Positions 43,415 through 55,913 of a stretch of 64,000 nt of DNA are shown in pieces (the first letter of the stretch is position 1; each line of letters begins with the position of its first letter). The stretch comes from Astrothelium macrocarpum (taxonomy: Eukaryota > Ascomycota > Dothideomycetes > Trypetheliales > Trypetheliaceae). The stretch is from contig JAGEMR010000044.1 in NCBI GenBank assembly GCA_021030915.1, positions 147,714 to 211,713 of the forward strand. The letters are read 5' to 3'. The translations under genes were made by a program, and so were the position numbers. A model generated the notes under the pieces. That model made no database searches. It was not told the DNA's origin and saw only the letters and a list, made by a program, of their open reading frames with translations.

Positions 43415-46400
43415 TCACAACATGCTCACATCTCCCTCCGCATCCCTCTCCATAAACGCAAATCGGCCCTGCTCCACTGCGTCTAGCTGGTCCAAATACG
43501 CCGAATACTCTTTTCTCACATCTTCTAGTGTTACAATCTTCCTCTCCTTCTTTCCCCTCATCCCCAACCCCGCGCCAAATGATCCACCTTGCATCTTCGT
43601 CTCAGGCGCCTCTGCCAATAACCACGCCTGCTCCGGTGCCACGGTTGCCAGAGCATTGATGAGAAGTAGGAATACGCGCTCAATCTCGGTCGCATCCCGG
43701 TTTCCGATGCCTGAAGTGCGTGAGGACGCGCGCAGTTGATGCAGCCACTCCCAGAGCGCTTCAGCTGCACCTCGGTAGTCAGAGCGCGAAACGCGGTGGG
43801 CGTAGAGGATCTTCCACCATCGCGAGGGGTTGTTGATGCGTGGCGTGTTTGAACTGAGCGTGTCGGACTCGAGGTATGCGGAGAAGGAAGAGGACGCTGA
43901 GGAGGGTGGGTTCCGAGCGAGGTCGAGGAGAATGGTGTCGGCGAGGGGTGCGAGATTGGCGTGTGGAGAAGCGGAGAGTGGGAGGCGAAGAAGGATGGAA
44001 GGGGCAGCAGAATTGGTGGCGAGATTGGTGGGAGAGAGGAGAGTCTGCAGGAAGTATTTGAGTGCCCATCGGCGCCTGTTGCGATCTTGTATTAGCTTTC
44101 AATCAGCGGCTTTGCAATGGGCAAAGAGGGCACCTACACGTCAGGCTTCTCATACCGAACAAGCGTTGCGTAGGCTTCCTCCCACCTTGCCGTTTTGACA
44201 AGTGCGGTAAATAGCCTTCCCAGGCTCTCCTGTTTTGCTTCGTAATCTTTGATTGCACTCAATTCCGCAATAGAATAATCGATCAGTGCCATGCTGTTTT
44301 CCAAACTATCATCACCTTCATGTTCGGCCTGAACGTCTTGTCTGGTCTCAGCATGCCCTGCGCTACTGTTGCGCAAGCCCAAAGGACTCCGCTGAGTGTA
44401 TTTGTCTCCACCAACGCTTTTCCGCGTGCTCTGGTTTTCACGTTGGTAATTATTTCCAATTTTCTTCTTATGTATGACATTGAAGTCATCAATGCCAGCC
44501 TCTTTTCTCATGGATCTTTTCTGCTCAAAATGCCAAATGGCCATTCGTGAGAACTCGGCAACATATGTCCACGCTTGTGGTCTTACGCGCTCAAATAGGT
44601 CTGCAACATGCTGATAATACGGACCAACGTTATCTTCATTGAAGTATCGCACTTCATGAGGGGCCAATAAGCCATTACCGTCCCAGTGTTGAACATCTTT
44701 CAGTTGCTCAGCTCCCGGAGCTGCCTTGATCTTTGACAGGCGGCTCAATCCGAAGCTAGCTTTCTTGAAGCCACGAGCTGCTTCGGCCAATTCATCTTTC
44801 TCGAGATGCAAACGAGATTTGAGATACAATGCCCAAGATGTAGTTGGCAAGAAAGGGAGGAAATCCGCTGCAAGGTCGTGTTCATGGTGGACAAGGAGGT
44901 TGGCCATGATATGTGAAACAATGCTATTGTAATTCCCACTAAGATCCGCACCAAGGGCCCAACTACGAATCCAATAGGTCAGTAGAGACGGAGCAGGGAG
45001 ATTAAGAGTTTCTGGTGTTGGTATGCTTTTCCAATCACCAATAAAAATCGACCAAAGAAGAGTCACGACTGGATGGTAATGATCCTCCCCTCTTTTGTGA
45101 CTTGGGAGAGCATTTGACTGGGACGTGGATCTCTCCGTCAAGGATTGCTCTTTTGCTTGTGGTTCTACCCGATTGGTCGATGCAAGATATCTCAGAAGCT
45201 CGTATTCCCGTAGTCTGTTCATGATCTCGCTGTAAATTTGAGCCGGCACAAAGTTGTTTGGCAATTCACTTTCATCAAAATCGACAGCCATAATGACAGA
45301 TAGCAAGAGAAGCTCGAGCAATAAGTTGCGTCCAATATCGAGGGTCTCCTGTGCGCCACGAACCAGCAATCTTGCTCCGTAGGTCAAGAGTGAAAGAGCC
45401 TGTTCAGTACCTTCCGTGTCGGGATCGAGTCTTTTCATAGTACGGCGGAATAGATCGTTGTTCAGTTCTGGGAGGCCGCCTATGGTGTCAAATGCAGCCG
45501 TCAAACGAGACAGGTCTTCCTCCGTAATCTGTTCAGCGAAGTCACAGCGATGGTAAAACGTCTGTATACGCTCATCCAAAGAGACAAAGGGGTCCTGGAA
45601 AGCCTCGATGGATGCAAGACTACTGAGTCTTTCTTTGACTGACTGAGGCAGCCCTTGGTAGAAGGAAGACGCAATGCTCAATAAGCATCCTACCGATACA
45701 GATTCTCGATCTTGCAAAGAGCGCGCAAGTGGGCCGATCTCCAGCTCATCTCCATTCTGCAAAAGAATGTCTTGATTCAGTTCCAGTAGTTCAATCTCGC
45801 TGCACCGTCGGACTGGCGAGACGTAATCGGCGGAACAAATCCAAGGCAAGCCAATTTTGAGATCAAAGACCAAAGAGAGGGCCTCATAGCGACGACGGTG
45901 GAGGTCAAGAATCAAACCTGTAAAGCTGTTCCATTGTTCTGCAGTTTTAGTTTGATATGATCCGTAGTCAACAGAACCGTGATCATTTCCTGCCCTTGGC
46001 CCAAGGCAGGCTTTTGCTGCAACGGCCTCGCAGATCCGTTGCTTCAGTGGAATCTCGGCTGGGTCAGGCGCATACTGCGTGCTTGACGATGGAAGTCCGA
46101 GACCAATCCGATACCTGTAGAGAGCCGACTCCAGTGTTGACAGGGTAAACCTTTCGGGGTAGAAGATGAAATCAAGAGCGTTTCCTGCAATGTCATCACC
46201 ACTCTGGGCAAACGACTTCACAGCTTCAAAACTCGGAAAGTCGGGGCTTGACTTCAGAACATTCCCATCCGTTGTACCACCGTCCACTGCGACCCAATCG
46301 CTCTGCCACCGTGCCTGTAGAAAATCGTCGTCATCAAAAAGACTGAACTTGAGAGCAAAGACCTGACTCAGTGGACCGACCCGTGCCCGGATCCAGAGCT

Positions 46401-47613
46401 CGGTAGACTGTAGGAAGGGGGTTGGCTTAAGGTGAAACTCCTCCAGAATCCATGCAGAAGTATGTAATAATCTGTCCACAGGCGGAACGAGCTTCAGTTC
46501 TGGATGGGTATCGTAAATACCATTGACCGCTTCGTCTGCATCTCTGACGCCCCAGAACTTGAATTGACGATCCTTTGGAGAGTATGTTGTGGCATAATAT
46601 AGATCACCATCTCTAATAATCTCGGGCTTCACAATCTGCAATAGACTTCGCTGTCGAGGGTTCATGAGCTGTCGGATCCTTGACTTGGTATCTCCATCTT
46701 CCGGGGCGGTCAAGTCCACCTGTGCGCACACGCCGCCAGACTTGTGGTCTCTAATTCTCAGTACATTGTTCAAGCACAGCGTAAAGAGATGATTTCCCTC
46801 AGGCGAGACGGCTATTGCTGCCGAAGCCGCAGGCTGCAAGGTCAAATCCTCGAATTGTGCTAAATTGTGATCGACCCATGGAATCAGACCTCGTAGAGAG
46901 GCGCCCCAACCAGCCTCGCCAGGAGAGTATATAAAATCCTTCCACGTCCAGCCACTCCCCACAGGTGTTTGATCGAGGCGTAAAATGCCACCATCCTGCA
47001 AAGAAATCAGAAGCTCATTGTAGTTAACGGCGAATATTCGGTAGGGGAGTCTGTATCCAAAAGCGGGATGTGTATATATCCTGCACCAATCACCCAGCTT
47101 TCCATCAGTCGCGGCGTACGATATGAAGAAAGATTTGTGAATTGTCAAAGTGTACAGTTCCTTCTCAGCAGTAAGCGCGAAGATGTTGAAAGCGTCCTGA
47201 TCTTCGAGCTCCGCGAAGGCGATGCCAAAAGGTCGAATAGGAGCGGGAAATTGGAAATCTAGCGTGAACTTGATGTTTCGCTCTTGGCCTTTCCTAAGTG
47301 TGAGATCAACCACCTGTAGCTCAAGACGTTTCCTGGCATGCAATAAACGCCATAAAATGCAGCGAGGCGAACTGCTCTCTCGGCGGAAGAATATTGATGC
47401 ATCGTCTGCAAGATGCTTGTCCGCGAATGCCTCTTCGTCCTGGTCCACGTCCTCGTGCGCAGGATTCACAGATTGTTTCTGCACCGGGCGCAATGCTAGA
47501 CGAGCAAAGGAAGTCAGGTTCGGCAGGGCAAATCGAATGGTAGCAGTAGGAGAGGTAGGATCGAGGTTGAGACGAGCTTCCCGATAGAGGTAGGAGAGGG
47601 TTGGTTTCGCCAT
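43415..47613 (-). CDS. NUP120: Nucleoporin Nup120 (Nup160 family)
   Basis: A structural component of the Y-shaped (Nup84/Nup107-160) subcomplex of the nuclear pore. Two exons (minus): 47613-44138 and 44075-43415 with an intron of about 62 nt. After splicing, exon 2 continues the frame to MERDAEGDVSML, giving 1,378 residues, normal for filamentous-fungal Nup120. The N-terminal half is the divergent beta-propeller (RIYTHPAFGYRLPYRIFAVNYNELLISLQDGGILRLDQ is typical), the C-terminal half alpha-helical (YYQHVADLFERVRPQAWTYVAEFSRMAIWHFEQK and KILYAHRVSRSDYRGAAEALWEWLHQL). The start ATG gives MAKPTLSYLYREARLNL. The splice site chosen at the intron (phase 2) fits reading frames but alternative acceptors a few bases away exist. 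Confidence 0.92.
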
Positions 47614-48201
47614 GATGTACAGTCACTGCCATCAAGAAGGGCTCGTAAGCATCATTGAGGCCTGAGGGTTCCGGGGATGTGCATGGTGGATAGGTGGGTA
47701 GGTGGGTAAGCTACAAGCTTGTCGCGTGTTGACGCGCTGAAATCCAGGTGAGGTCCAAAAAAATGCAGCAGGTTTACCGAGCTACAGGGATCACAACAAA
47801 TTGGAAGCGTTGACACATACGACGCAACCACTTGTATCAACCACCTCAGTATACCTCCCTCCACGTCTACTTTGCCCAATTCGGAGAGAAACATAGGATG
47901 AAATGTTCTTGGGCTGTGGTTCTGGTGGGTTATGGCCTTTAGGCAGCACGTTTCTTGCAAGCTCGCCGACGTGCAAGACAATTAAATGATCCAAATCCCC
48001 CTGAAGCTGCCGCATCGGTAGGATCAATTTGATCCTCCAAAGCCTCTGACATTAATCAATATGGTCAAAGCTGAATACATGGATCTTCTACATATGGTCC
48101 AAGCTCATGTTTACGCTTCATAAGCGCACGCGTCTGGCGATTGTTGCCATCATTCACATCAGTAAACTCCACAGCACTGTAACCGAACATCTTTAAGGAA
48201 C
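47614..48201. other. Divergent intergenic region
   Basis: Promoters of NUP120 (minus) and the small two-exon gene (plus). A short repeat of GGTGGGTA units lies at about 47,688-47,710. No gene seen. Confidence 0.5.
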
Positions 48202-48712
48202 ATGGATCCCTACGTAGATACTCGGGAGACATATACCAACCGTCTCACCTCATTCGTCCCACCTTCGTTTGCCAATCAAGAAAGGGCCCATGTCGCGAAC
48301 ACGCTCCGGGAGCTGGTTCGAAAGCTCGCACATCATCCTGCTATGGAACCGAATCTCCACCAGACCTTCATGACCCCGGCAGCATCGAAGAACAAGGTCT
48401 ATTTCATGTGGGATTTTGTGGGGCGCACAATGGTAATATACTCCCGAGATGGGTTCAATCGTATGCAAAGTACCCGTGTTAACCAGTCCCCAGAGCATGC
48501 TCGAAAATGTTGACCCTAGCCTGCAAACGATGAGTCGAGAGGAGAGCGAAGCCTGGGCCGATGTTCTTGGTCGAAGTCGGCTCTTGAAGGAGTTGATCTT
48601 GGATACAAAGCCAGGAACGCTGGATATGATGGTGGATACAACGTACCCAGGCCAGCCTGGCCCCAAACCCGAGTTTGGAGATGAGATTCTTGCGCTCGTA
48701 GGAGAACTTTAA
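48202..48712 (+). CDS. Small two-exon protein, unknown
   Basis: Two exons, 48202-48432 and 48494-48712, with a 61-nt intron (GTAATA donor, CCCCAG acceptor, TTAAC branch-like site), predicting 149 residues. The frame starts MDPYVDTRETYTNRL and ends FGDEILALVGEL. It is hydrophilic, with amphipathic helices (ANTLRELVRKLAHHP and SREESEAWADVLGRSRLLKELIL) and no signal peptide or membrane segment. I do not recognise the family. It sits in an accessory-looking zone with an F-box-like gene next to it. Without the intron both parts would be truncated chance frames, so transcript support would decide. Confidence 0.45.
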
Positions 48713-49700
48713 AAATCGCCTAACGGATCCCATAGAATTTGGATTTGTCTCAGAAATGTTGGTAACGTAGATTCGAATGTTATCGCTTGCTGTCTTATCT
48801 GCGTCCAAGTTCACCTCCATATCCCAAATCATGAATTGGCCGATACCATTTGCCCCCTTCTTGCTCACGACTCTTGTTTGCTTTCGCTCTGTAACGCCAT
48901 CTCATAGCCTCACAATGCGCGTATCAGTGGCGTATCTGAAATGGAATTTTTAATCAACATTGAGTAGTCCTCAAAAGAAGTGTGATCGCTAGGCTGAGCG
49001 TCTGGAATCAAGAAGAGATCGGCTACCATATTGATACATAGCAAGAACTGAGAGCTGAGTTGGGGGAAGCTTGGTCTGGCTAGCCGTGTATTCCCCGAGT
49101 TTACGGACAATTGCGTGGGAAATTACCTTTCATGCCTAAACCAGAATAGCACCAGCTCGTGGGAAATCGCTCTTTGCCCAGGATAAGGCGAGAGGGAGAT
49201 CGGATTTGTAGATTCGGCACTTCACGGAAGCAACTTGCCGTCGTCTATAATGCAAGCTACAGACTTAAACTACCATATTGGACTAGAGACTTGAATAATT
49301 TTATCAGATCCGAGGCCAAGCAGGGAATTACAGCCTGTATACCCAGCCGATCGTTGAAATTTGACACAACCATTGGTTCAGCTGGTATTTGCATCTTTAG
49401 CTGCTTATCTTTCTTGTCTTTCTTCTTGGTTCTTGATTTTATCCTCACTGCGTCAGCGACAACGAAAGGACGAGCGCGCACGTACTGGACAGCGCGAACG
49501 TACTGTAGAGCGTGGCCGCGAGCGAGACCCTTCCATTCTGTTTGAATGATGAAAATACAAGACAAAGGAAAAGATCACTGTTCTCACTCGAACGAGCACT
49601 ACGTTCGAAGAGACCTCCACTTGTAATTCCACCAACAGTAGCAACTGCAAATCCGGGAAGACTATCGTTTCCTTATAAGTAGTGCTTGGGCCCAGTATGA
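48713..49700. other. Intergenic region
   Basis: No gene is supported. At about 49,473-49,505 two imperfect copies of GCGC-ACGTACTG-GACA/GAGC lie in tandem. Frames overlapping here on both strands are short and low-complexity. Confidence 0.5.
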
Positions 49701-50288
49701 TTAAGGGGACTCCAGAGTAAAGTCATGGTGAGACCGACTTTCCGCAGAGGAAATCATGTTCTGAAGTTGTCGTTTGCCCGTCTCGGTCATGTCCCCATCC
49801 ACCACTACAAGCGCTGAGGTTTTTACGAGCGCGAAGAGGCGGATCAGCAGTTCCTCGTCAATATGCAGTGGAGGTGCAAGTTTAGGGATTCCGATCACTA
49901 GCAATTCAAGCCTTTCGAATTCGACCATGAATCTTGCTAGCCGCGCTCCATCAACGGCTAATCTTTGGACACCAAATTTGTGCGAAATAACTTCAAGGGT
50001 ATGAGCACGTATGAGAAGGTGGATTCGAGCGACGTGAGGGAGAAATGAGCGGCTCGGGAGACTCAGTTGAGGATTGTCGTCGTCGATTTCCGAACCCCAG
50101 ACCCAGAGATAGAACTTGTTTAGTTTGGCGAAAGCAGCAAGAGCATCACTTTTCACTGTTTCGGAGACGTCGAAAAGTGCATGCTTCACTCGAAAAGAAT
50201 CCGCGAGATCGATGGCTAAATTTTGTGGAAGAACGTAAGCCATTATCTGCATGCGGACTTTCTGCGGCAAATCTAGAAAAGAATACAT
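49701..50288 (-). CDS. F-box-like fungal protein, third member
   Basis: A 195-residue frame from the ATG of MYSFLDLPQKVRMQIMAYVLP, a diverged version of the F-box/2EXR N-terminal signature (FLDLP.ELR..IY.Y). The middle part VARIHLLIRAHTLEVISHKFG and FERLELLVIGIP suits the short leucine-rich or beta-helical remainder of these proteins. The sequence just before the motif (a pyrimidine-rich stretch ending TTCTAG at the boundary) also resembles an acceptor, so an upstream exon cannot be excluded. It resembles the tandem pair at 33.5-35.3 kb only in the N-terminal motif. Function unknown. Confidence 0.6.
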   Translation of the reverse strand: MYSFLDLPQKVRMQIMAYVLPQNLAIDLADSFRVKHALFDVSETVKSDALAAFAKLNKFYLWVWGSEIDDDNPQLSLPSRSFLPHVARIHLLIRAHTLEVISHKFGVQRLAVDGARLARFMVEFERLELLVIGIPKLAPPLHIDEELLIRLFALVKTSALVVVDGDMTETGKRQLQNMISSAESRSHHDFTLESP

Positions 50289-52236
50289 GTTCAATGACAA
50301 GTTCGCAAGGACGTAATGATAAGTTCAGAGGAACGGATGTTTTGAAGGCGGAAGCGAGATATTGTGGGCTGCTGGATGTGCAGCTTGTGGAGTCATCACG
50401 ACGCGAAATTCGGACGCGCCTAAAGAAGTGAGGTAGGAACCCCTCAACACAACTCACTGTCTTTCAAACTATCTCCTGTGATATCTGGCAAGAAGTTCAA
50501 GTTTTGGCAAAGCTTCTGGCACTTCTCTCCAGCGAACATTGATACGATATGTAAGAACCCACCACCATCTCACAAAGCAATTGTCTTGTTTCAAACATCG
50601 CAACCACATTGCTCTATTTGAAAACGCAAATAAAATGGAGGGATTCAGCAAGTCAGCTTCTCATTGTACTTTGTCAAACGGAAGGAAGGTTCGATTGACG
50701 CTTAAAATCGCTAGATTCGCTTCGCAAGTTTCTATTTGCATCCGCAGATTTCATCTAGCCGGATCGTCTCGTCCTTATTAGCAATTGCTTCAACAGAGGG
50801 AGGTTGATCATCATATCGTACATCACCGAGAGATACACGAGTGCATAGTTGATGCGTTTGAGAGTGTTCGACGGGGAAGGCTGAATATTTATCCCATCAA
50901 AGCTTACAAAACACGACGGAGAAATGATTCACTTCTGAAAGCGTCCATCTGACTGCCCGGTCTAGAGTAGATCTGACGTCAAATGATAATTAAAGCGTCG
51001 AACGCAAGAGCGGTTGCTGTTTCCTGAATTGGGAAAGACAATGTTGCGATTTTGTCATCTCATGCACAGGACCTTGTATGAAGCCATTCGACCATTTCTT
51101 ATCATTCATATCATAGCAACTAGGAAAGATGCCCCCAGGAACTGTGTCGGGCTCGATTGGTGACGGCCTGAAATCGCTGTGCAGCTTACTGGAGACGAGA
51201 CGTTGGTAAACAAACCACCTCATTACGTCAGATTCTGCCTTCCTCCACCCACGGCCCCCAAAACAATGGAAAGAATCGCTACAGCCTCATAAATCACTCT
51301 CAACATCTCTTCTCTAACACAGGGATCCAATCTGAGGCAATCCATAGCGCTAAACGGTCAAGCAAGCATCGAAATCCCTTAAGCAGAATTTTCGAGCCTA
51401 ATAGGTTCTCTCGAGCCGGGTCGCTAGACGTTCTTCTTCAGGCACTGCCTCGTCAAAATCTCCAGGGACTAGTTATATTCATAGTTTGTACGGACAAGCT
51501 CTGCGATCAAAAGCCCACAGGCAGTCATTCGCAGTTACCAGCTCGGTCTCTGGCGGATCAAATCAATGATCTGATACAAACGGGTAATTGACACGATGCC
51601 TTCCACAATATCGCCTTTCACGGTCATCTGACAAGCGTTACCTCCTGCCCTAATCAACCTAAAGTATACGCCATGTTTTGAAAACTTGAAACGAGCTTTA
51701 GTTTCCAGATGGGATCTAGCCTGCTAGCACGGGACCGGAACAATGTCAGATCTTGAAACAAAGATGGACAGACTTTTTGCGGGGTTGCAAATCAGTCTTG
51801 CGCCATTTCAAAACTCTGTCATTCTCCGCGTTTCGGACGCGTAACAACCTGTCAACTTCTAGAACTGCGTACCAAACTCTTGCTAGGCATCTAACAGTCG
51901 ACCGACTGCAGCAGCCAACGAGCGCGTTCCGTCCTGTCGTCGATGCAATAAGTGAGCGCATTATTGCTGCATTTGGCGTGTCTTCTAAGAGCCGTCCAGC
52001 AAACGCATAAGAGGTGTAAAATAATGCATAGAATGGCACGACAGATTCTGATGTGTCCATTGTTACGGCTTGCTGTGATGCCGAAAGCTTGCTGATCTGT
52101 TGCTTGCTCGCTATTTACTATACAGTAATACTGCAGCTCTTTCATTTCGTCCCAAGTCCAAAAGCGATTCTTCGCTGTTGAAGTTTCTTGATGTTTTTTT
52201 CTTCTACTTTTTACTCGGATCACCAAAGGAGCTATC
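50289..52236. other. Intergenic region, about 2 kb
   Basis: Overlapping plus and minus frames near 51,746-52,060 (about 85 and 104 codons) have no recognisable motif and probably arise by chance; the right end is the promoter of the sulfate permease gene. No gene is supported. Confidence 0.5.
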
Positions 52237-54275
52237 ATGAAGTACATTGACAAGATTAAGTCAGAGGTTCAGAATGACGAGACTCTCATTCGTGCACGCC
52301 GCCTTACTCAGCGAAGCATCCGCGCTCTGCCTTCAGCATCAGCTCAATACATTGTAGACAAAGTTCCGATCTTCCAGTGGCTCCCACGGTACAGCCCCCG
52401 GTGGCTTTTGGATGACACGATTGCTGGTGTCACTCTGGGTATACTACTCATACCGCAGGGGCTTTCCTATGCGAAGATTGCCAAAATTCCTGTTCAATTT
52501 GGTCTTATGGCAAGCTGGCTGCCTGCTTTGATCTATGCCTTTATGGGCACGTCGAAAGGTCAGCTGTCATTACATATCTCAAGGGGATCGTCACTAAAGA
52601 TACAGACTTATCTACTGGCCCAACGTCGATTGTCTCTCTTATCACGGCCGAAGTCGTCCAGGATCTGCAGAAGGAAGGTTTCGCTCCCCAGGCAATCGCA
52701 GCGTCCATGGCGTTCATGATTGGGGTATACGCTTTTGGATTAGGAATCTTGAAGCTGGGATTCCTTCTTGATTTTGTTTCCGGACCCGTTCTCACTGGCT
52801 TCATATCCGCAGCCGCACTCACAATTGCTCAAGGACAAGTTGCTAATCTACTAGGAGAGGACAGCACTAAAAGTACAGCACCGAGCATGGGTGGCATTGC
52901 CGGTCAGTTGCAAAAAATCAACATCTTTGCTGTGGCCGTTAGCCATGCAGGCCTTGCTCTGCTATTTCTTCTACAGTTTGCCGGCAAGAGATGGGGCTCC
53001 AAGTCCAAAGTGATTTGGCTTCTCTCAATTGGCCGGGCTGCTATTGTCCTTGTCCTTTTTACAGGCATCAGCTTTGCCGTGAACAGATCTCGCAAAGATC
53101 CGTTGTTTAGCATTGTGATGTTCGACTCTCACGGAATCGTGAGGCCGAAGCTTGTCAACTTGGAACTGGTTAAGAAAGTCGCCGGGCGAAGTATTTCGCC
53201 TTTGATTGCGGCATCACTGGAGCACATTTCGATTGGAAAGGCTTTTGCCGCCCGTCACAATTATGTTCTGGATGAGAGTCAGGAGTTGACGTACCTCGGG
53301 ATAACCAACTTTTTCAACAGCTTTTTCTCGGCTTTAGGCGTAGGAGGGGCCATGTCTAGGACAGCAGTCAACTCTCAATCTGGTGTAAGGAGTCCTTTGA
53401 GCGGAATAGTCACGTCTGGGATCATCATTTTGAGTCTCTATGTCCTTTCGCCCGTACTATTTTGGATTCCAAATGCCACACTTGCAGCGATCATCATTGC
53501 GGCTGTGACGCCTCTATTTGGGCCCCTCTCATTATTTTATCGCTTCTGGAAGACTTCGCTCATCGACTTCGTCGCCAGCATGTTGTCATTCTGGTTCACC
53601 CTTTTGGTCAATACCGAAACAGGGATCGGCATTGCTGTAGCTTTCAACGTCATTTACGTTCTACTCCGCAACGCCTTTGCGCGAAATTCTTTACTTTCAG
53701 AAGACGATTTAGCCCGTTTGTCATCGTGGGAAACGGGGGTTTTTGCAATCCCAAAAGAAGCCAAAATTTTCCGTTTCCACTCCGCCGTCTTTTTTCCCAA
53801 TGCAAGAAGATTGACCACTAGAATCATCGAGACCATCAAAGTCTGGCATTCTGCGGATATCCTGGATGCTGGAAAGTCAACAGAACGTGTTTGGAGCGTT
53901 GCTGGGGAGAGAAGACTAGCGAAGCTGCGTGCTGAAGTTGCTATATCTTTCGACCTGCCGTTCATTCGCCACGTAGTGCTCGACTTTTCAGAAGTCAGCT
54001 ACATCGACACGACGGCTGTCTCAGCATTTTCACAGCTCAAGACCGAGCTTGATAGATTTTCCGGCGGTCAGGCACAGCTAAAGCTCGTCGGTATTAAAGA
54101 TACTGTTCGAAGTAGATTCAGTAGGCGAGGCTGGCAACTGGTCAATGCAGATGCAGATTTCTTCGTGGCCGAGGATTGCGTCTTTGTGTACGAATCGATT
54201 GCCGATGCTTTGAGAATGCCTAGCCGTCCTTCTAGTATGAATAAGGAGATGGAGGCTTCTCTCAAAGAAGTTTGA
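52237..54275 (+). CDS. Sulfate permease, SulP family with STAS domain
   Basis: A plasma-membrane anion transporter (SLC26/SulP), probably for sulfate. Two exons: 52237-52558 and 52606-54275; the 47-nt intron restores FMGTSKDLSTGPTSIVSLITA, a conserved segment, and gives 663 residues. The N-terminal sulfate-transporter signature (PRYSPRWLLDDTIAGVTLGILLIPQGLSYAKIA) and many hydrophobic segments follow, then a cytoplasmic STAS domain from about residue 500 (IRHVVLDFSEVSYIDTTAVSAFSQL). Conserved NFFNSFFSALGVGGAMSRTAVNSQSGVRSPLSGIV is intact. An alternative acceptor 6 nt upstream gives a 41-nt intron and two extra residues, but the chosen one matches the family better. Fungal relatives include Cys-13/Cys-14-type and vacuolar/SUL-like permeases. 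Confidence 0.93.
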
Positions 54276-55150
54276 CAGTTCTTATCCCTTCTGATTAGTA
54301 TGTATCATTTACCTATGATTAAATTAGTTGCAATCGATATCTTATTGAAGTTCGTGAAGGTATCAACTTTCTCCGTCGTAGAAGCCGCGAGCAAAATGGG
54401 CTATCATGCACGTCTCAAGCACAATCAGTCCTTCTTGGTCTCTGCTTACAATGACTTCGTAAGATCAGACCATACTCATCGGCCGCTAATAGTGTTTTAC
54501 TTGAGAATAAGGATTTTGCACGCAGAGGTTGCGGTCGGACGGCTGACAGCATGTTGGTTATCACAGCCCACTAGGCAGGTATTCTCGATTGCAAACCTAT
54601 GAACAATCCTGCCTGCTGTGAAATGAAATCTAAGTAGCAATAAGAGGATTTATTCAACATATGTGGATTCATAAACGGTCCAGTAGAAACATTAAGGGTG
54701 TAAAGTGAAGCCATTGCATTAGAAGCTTTCCTCCAACTCTGAGCATTCCTATCTCCAGGCTTTCTCCATACGATACCCTTCAAGCAGATGATTGCGTACA
54801 GCTTTCAACTTGCAGAACATACTTGTGAAATGAAATCCTCAAAGTCTGCAGCAGTACTCTAGGGTGCCCAATTGCTGCAAAGCGCCGCCGGCTCTGATGT
54901 TGGCGAGAGAATACCAAGTTTCCAGTTGTTGCTATCCAGGAGTTTGGTACAGGCGTAACTCCCTTTGGAAACCAAAAAAACCCGAGAGGCTTACCAATAT
55001 AACATATCTCCAACGTTACCGGGAGTGAACAGCTGTCGAGAAGGATATAGCGATGTTGCAAAAACAATAAGTCAGCCAACAAAGTGAGACCGGTTCGAGA
55101 ATCATATCAAGTGGAGGACTAATGTCGGCCCATTCTAGAAACTTCTCTCC
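54276..55150. other. Intergenic region
   Basis: 3' flank of the sulfate permease gene. No gene recognised. Confidence 0.5.
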
Positions 55151-55660
55151 TATACAGGCAAGTTATACGAGTGGGTTTGTGGATAAAACGAGACTAGTAG
55201 TGCTTAGTCGAGCAGCGTGTTCCAAAGCATGTGTACTACACATACGGGTGGATTCTTTTGCACGGTTGATGCTCTCCTTTTCGAATGCCGTAAACTTAGA
55301 AAATGGGATGTTCACTGAATCTGTCGTAGTACCAAAGTTAAAACATTCCGCCTTCGTTCTTGGGAAAGCACCTCCAAGTATCCGTGCTACCTTGCTACCA
55401 GCATCCCCTCCTTTGCCAGCATATCCGCTGCCGAAACCTAGCTGGGCCATGAGCTTGTTGAAGATCTGAACAGCATCCTCGAGGCGGAAGTCTTGGTCAA
55501 AAGGAGGAGGTGAAGAAAAGGCGTATCCTGATAGTGATGGCACGAGGATGTGGTAAGGAAGCGTTGAGGCTGCATGTTTTTGGGTTACGAGGTGAAGGAT
55601 GTCACGAAACTCCACAAAGCTTAAGTCATCCAAGACCATGTTCGCAGGATCACTTTTGCC
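55151..55660 (-). pseudogene. Epoxide hydrolase pseudogene (alpha/beta-hydrolase fragment)
   Basis: The minus frame at 55639-55163 matches the middle of fungal microsomal-type epoxide hydrolases: YHILVPSLSGYAFSSPPP, then FNKLMAQLGFGSGYAGKGGD with the nucleophile-Asp motif GGDAGS, then ALEHAARLSTTSLVLSTNPL. The family protein normally has an N-terminal EHN domain and a C-terminal lid with the catalytic His and acid; both are missing. Just upstream, the HGxxG oxyanion motif survives only in another frame (CATGGTCTTGGA), showing a frameshift. Just downstream a TAA interrupts the frame, after which homology-like residues continue for a few codons to another stop. This is a broken remnant, not a functional enzyme. 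Confidence 0.7.
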
Positions 55661-55913
55661 CTCAAACTATGCAAAATGGTCCGAATTTGACGTCAATCTG
55701 CGAAGCCACGGGCGCCTTCAGCTTCGAAGGCAAGTAAAGGAGAACATGTGTTCGGCACGGACAATGATAGAATACTTGAAAGTGATTGGCATTCTGACAG
55801 GTATAAGAGAGCTCTGTTCTGTCTCTGCAAATCGAGTCCGACCCCAGGACATACACTTTCAGCATTTGAGTCCTTGGAAATCTTTTCTGACAGACACGCA
55901 CGCTCAAGTCAAC

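Noticed and set aside
51746..52060. Overlapping plus (85 codons) and minus (104 codons) frames before the sulfate permease
   Set aside because: Neither shows a domain; they are mutually antisense and probably fortuitous.
52559..52599. A 41-nt version of the sulfate permease intron
   Set aside because: The branch-like CTAA would lie immediately at the acceptor, and the downstream acceptor at 52605 restores the family motif TSKDLSTGP.
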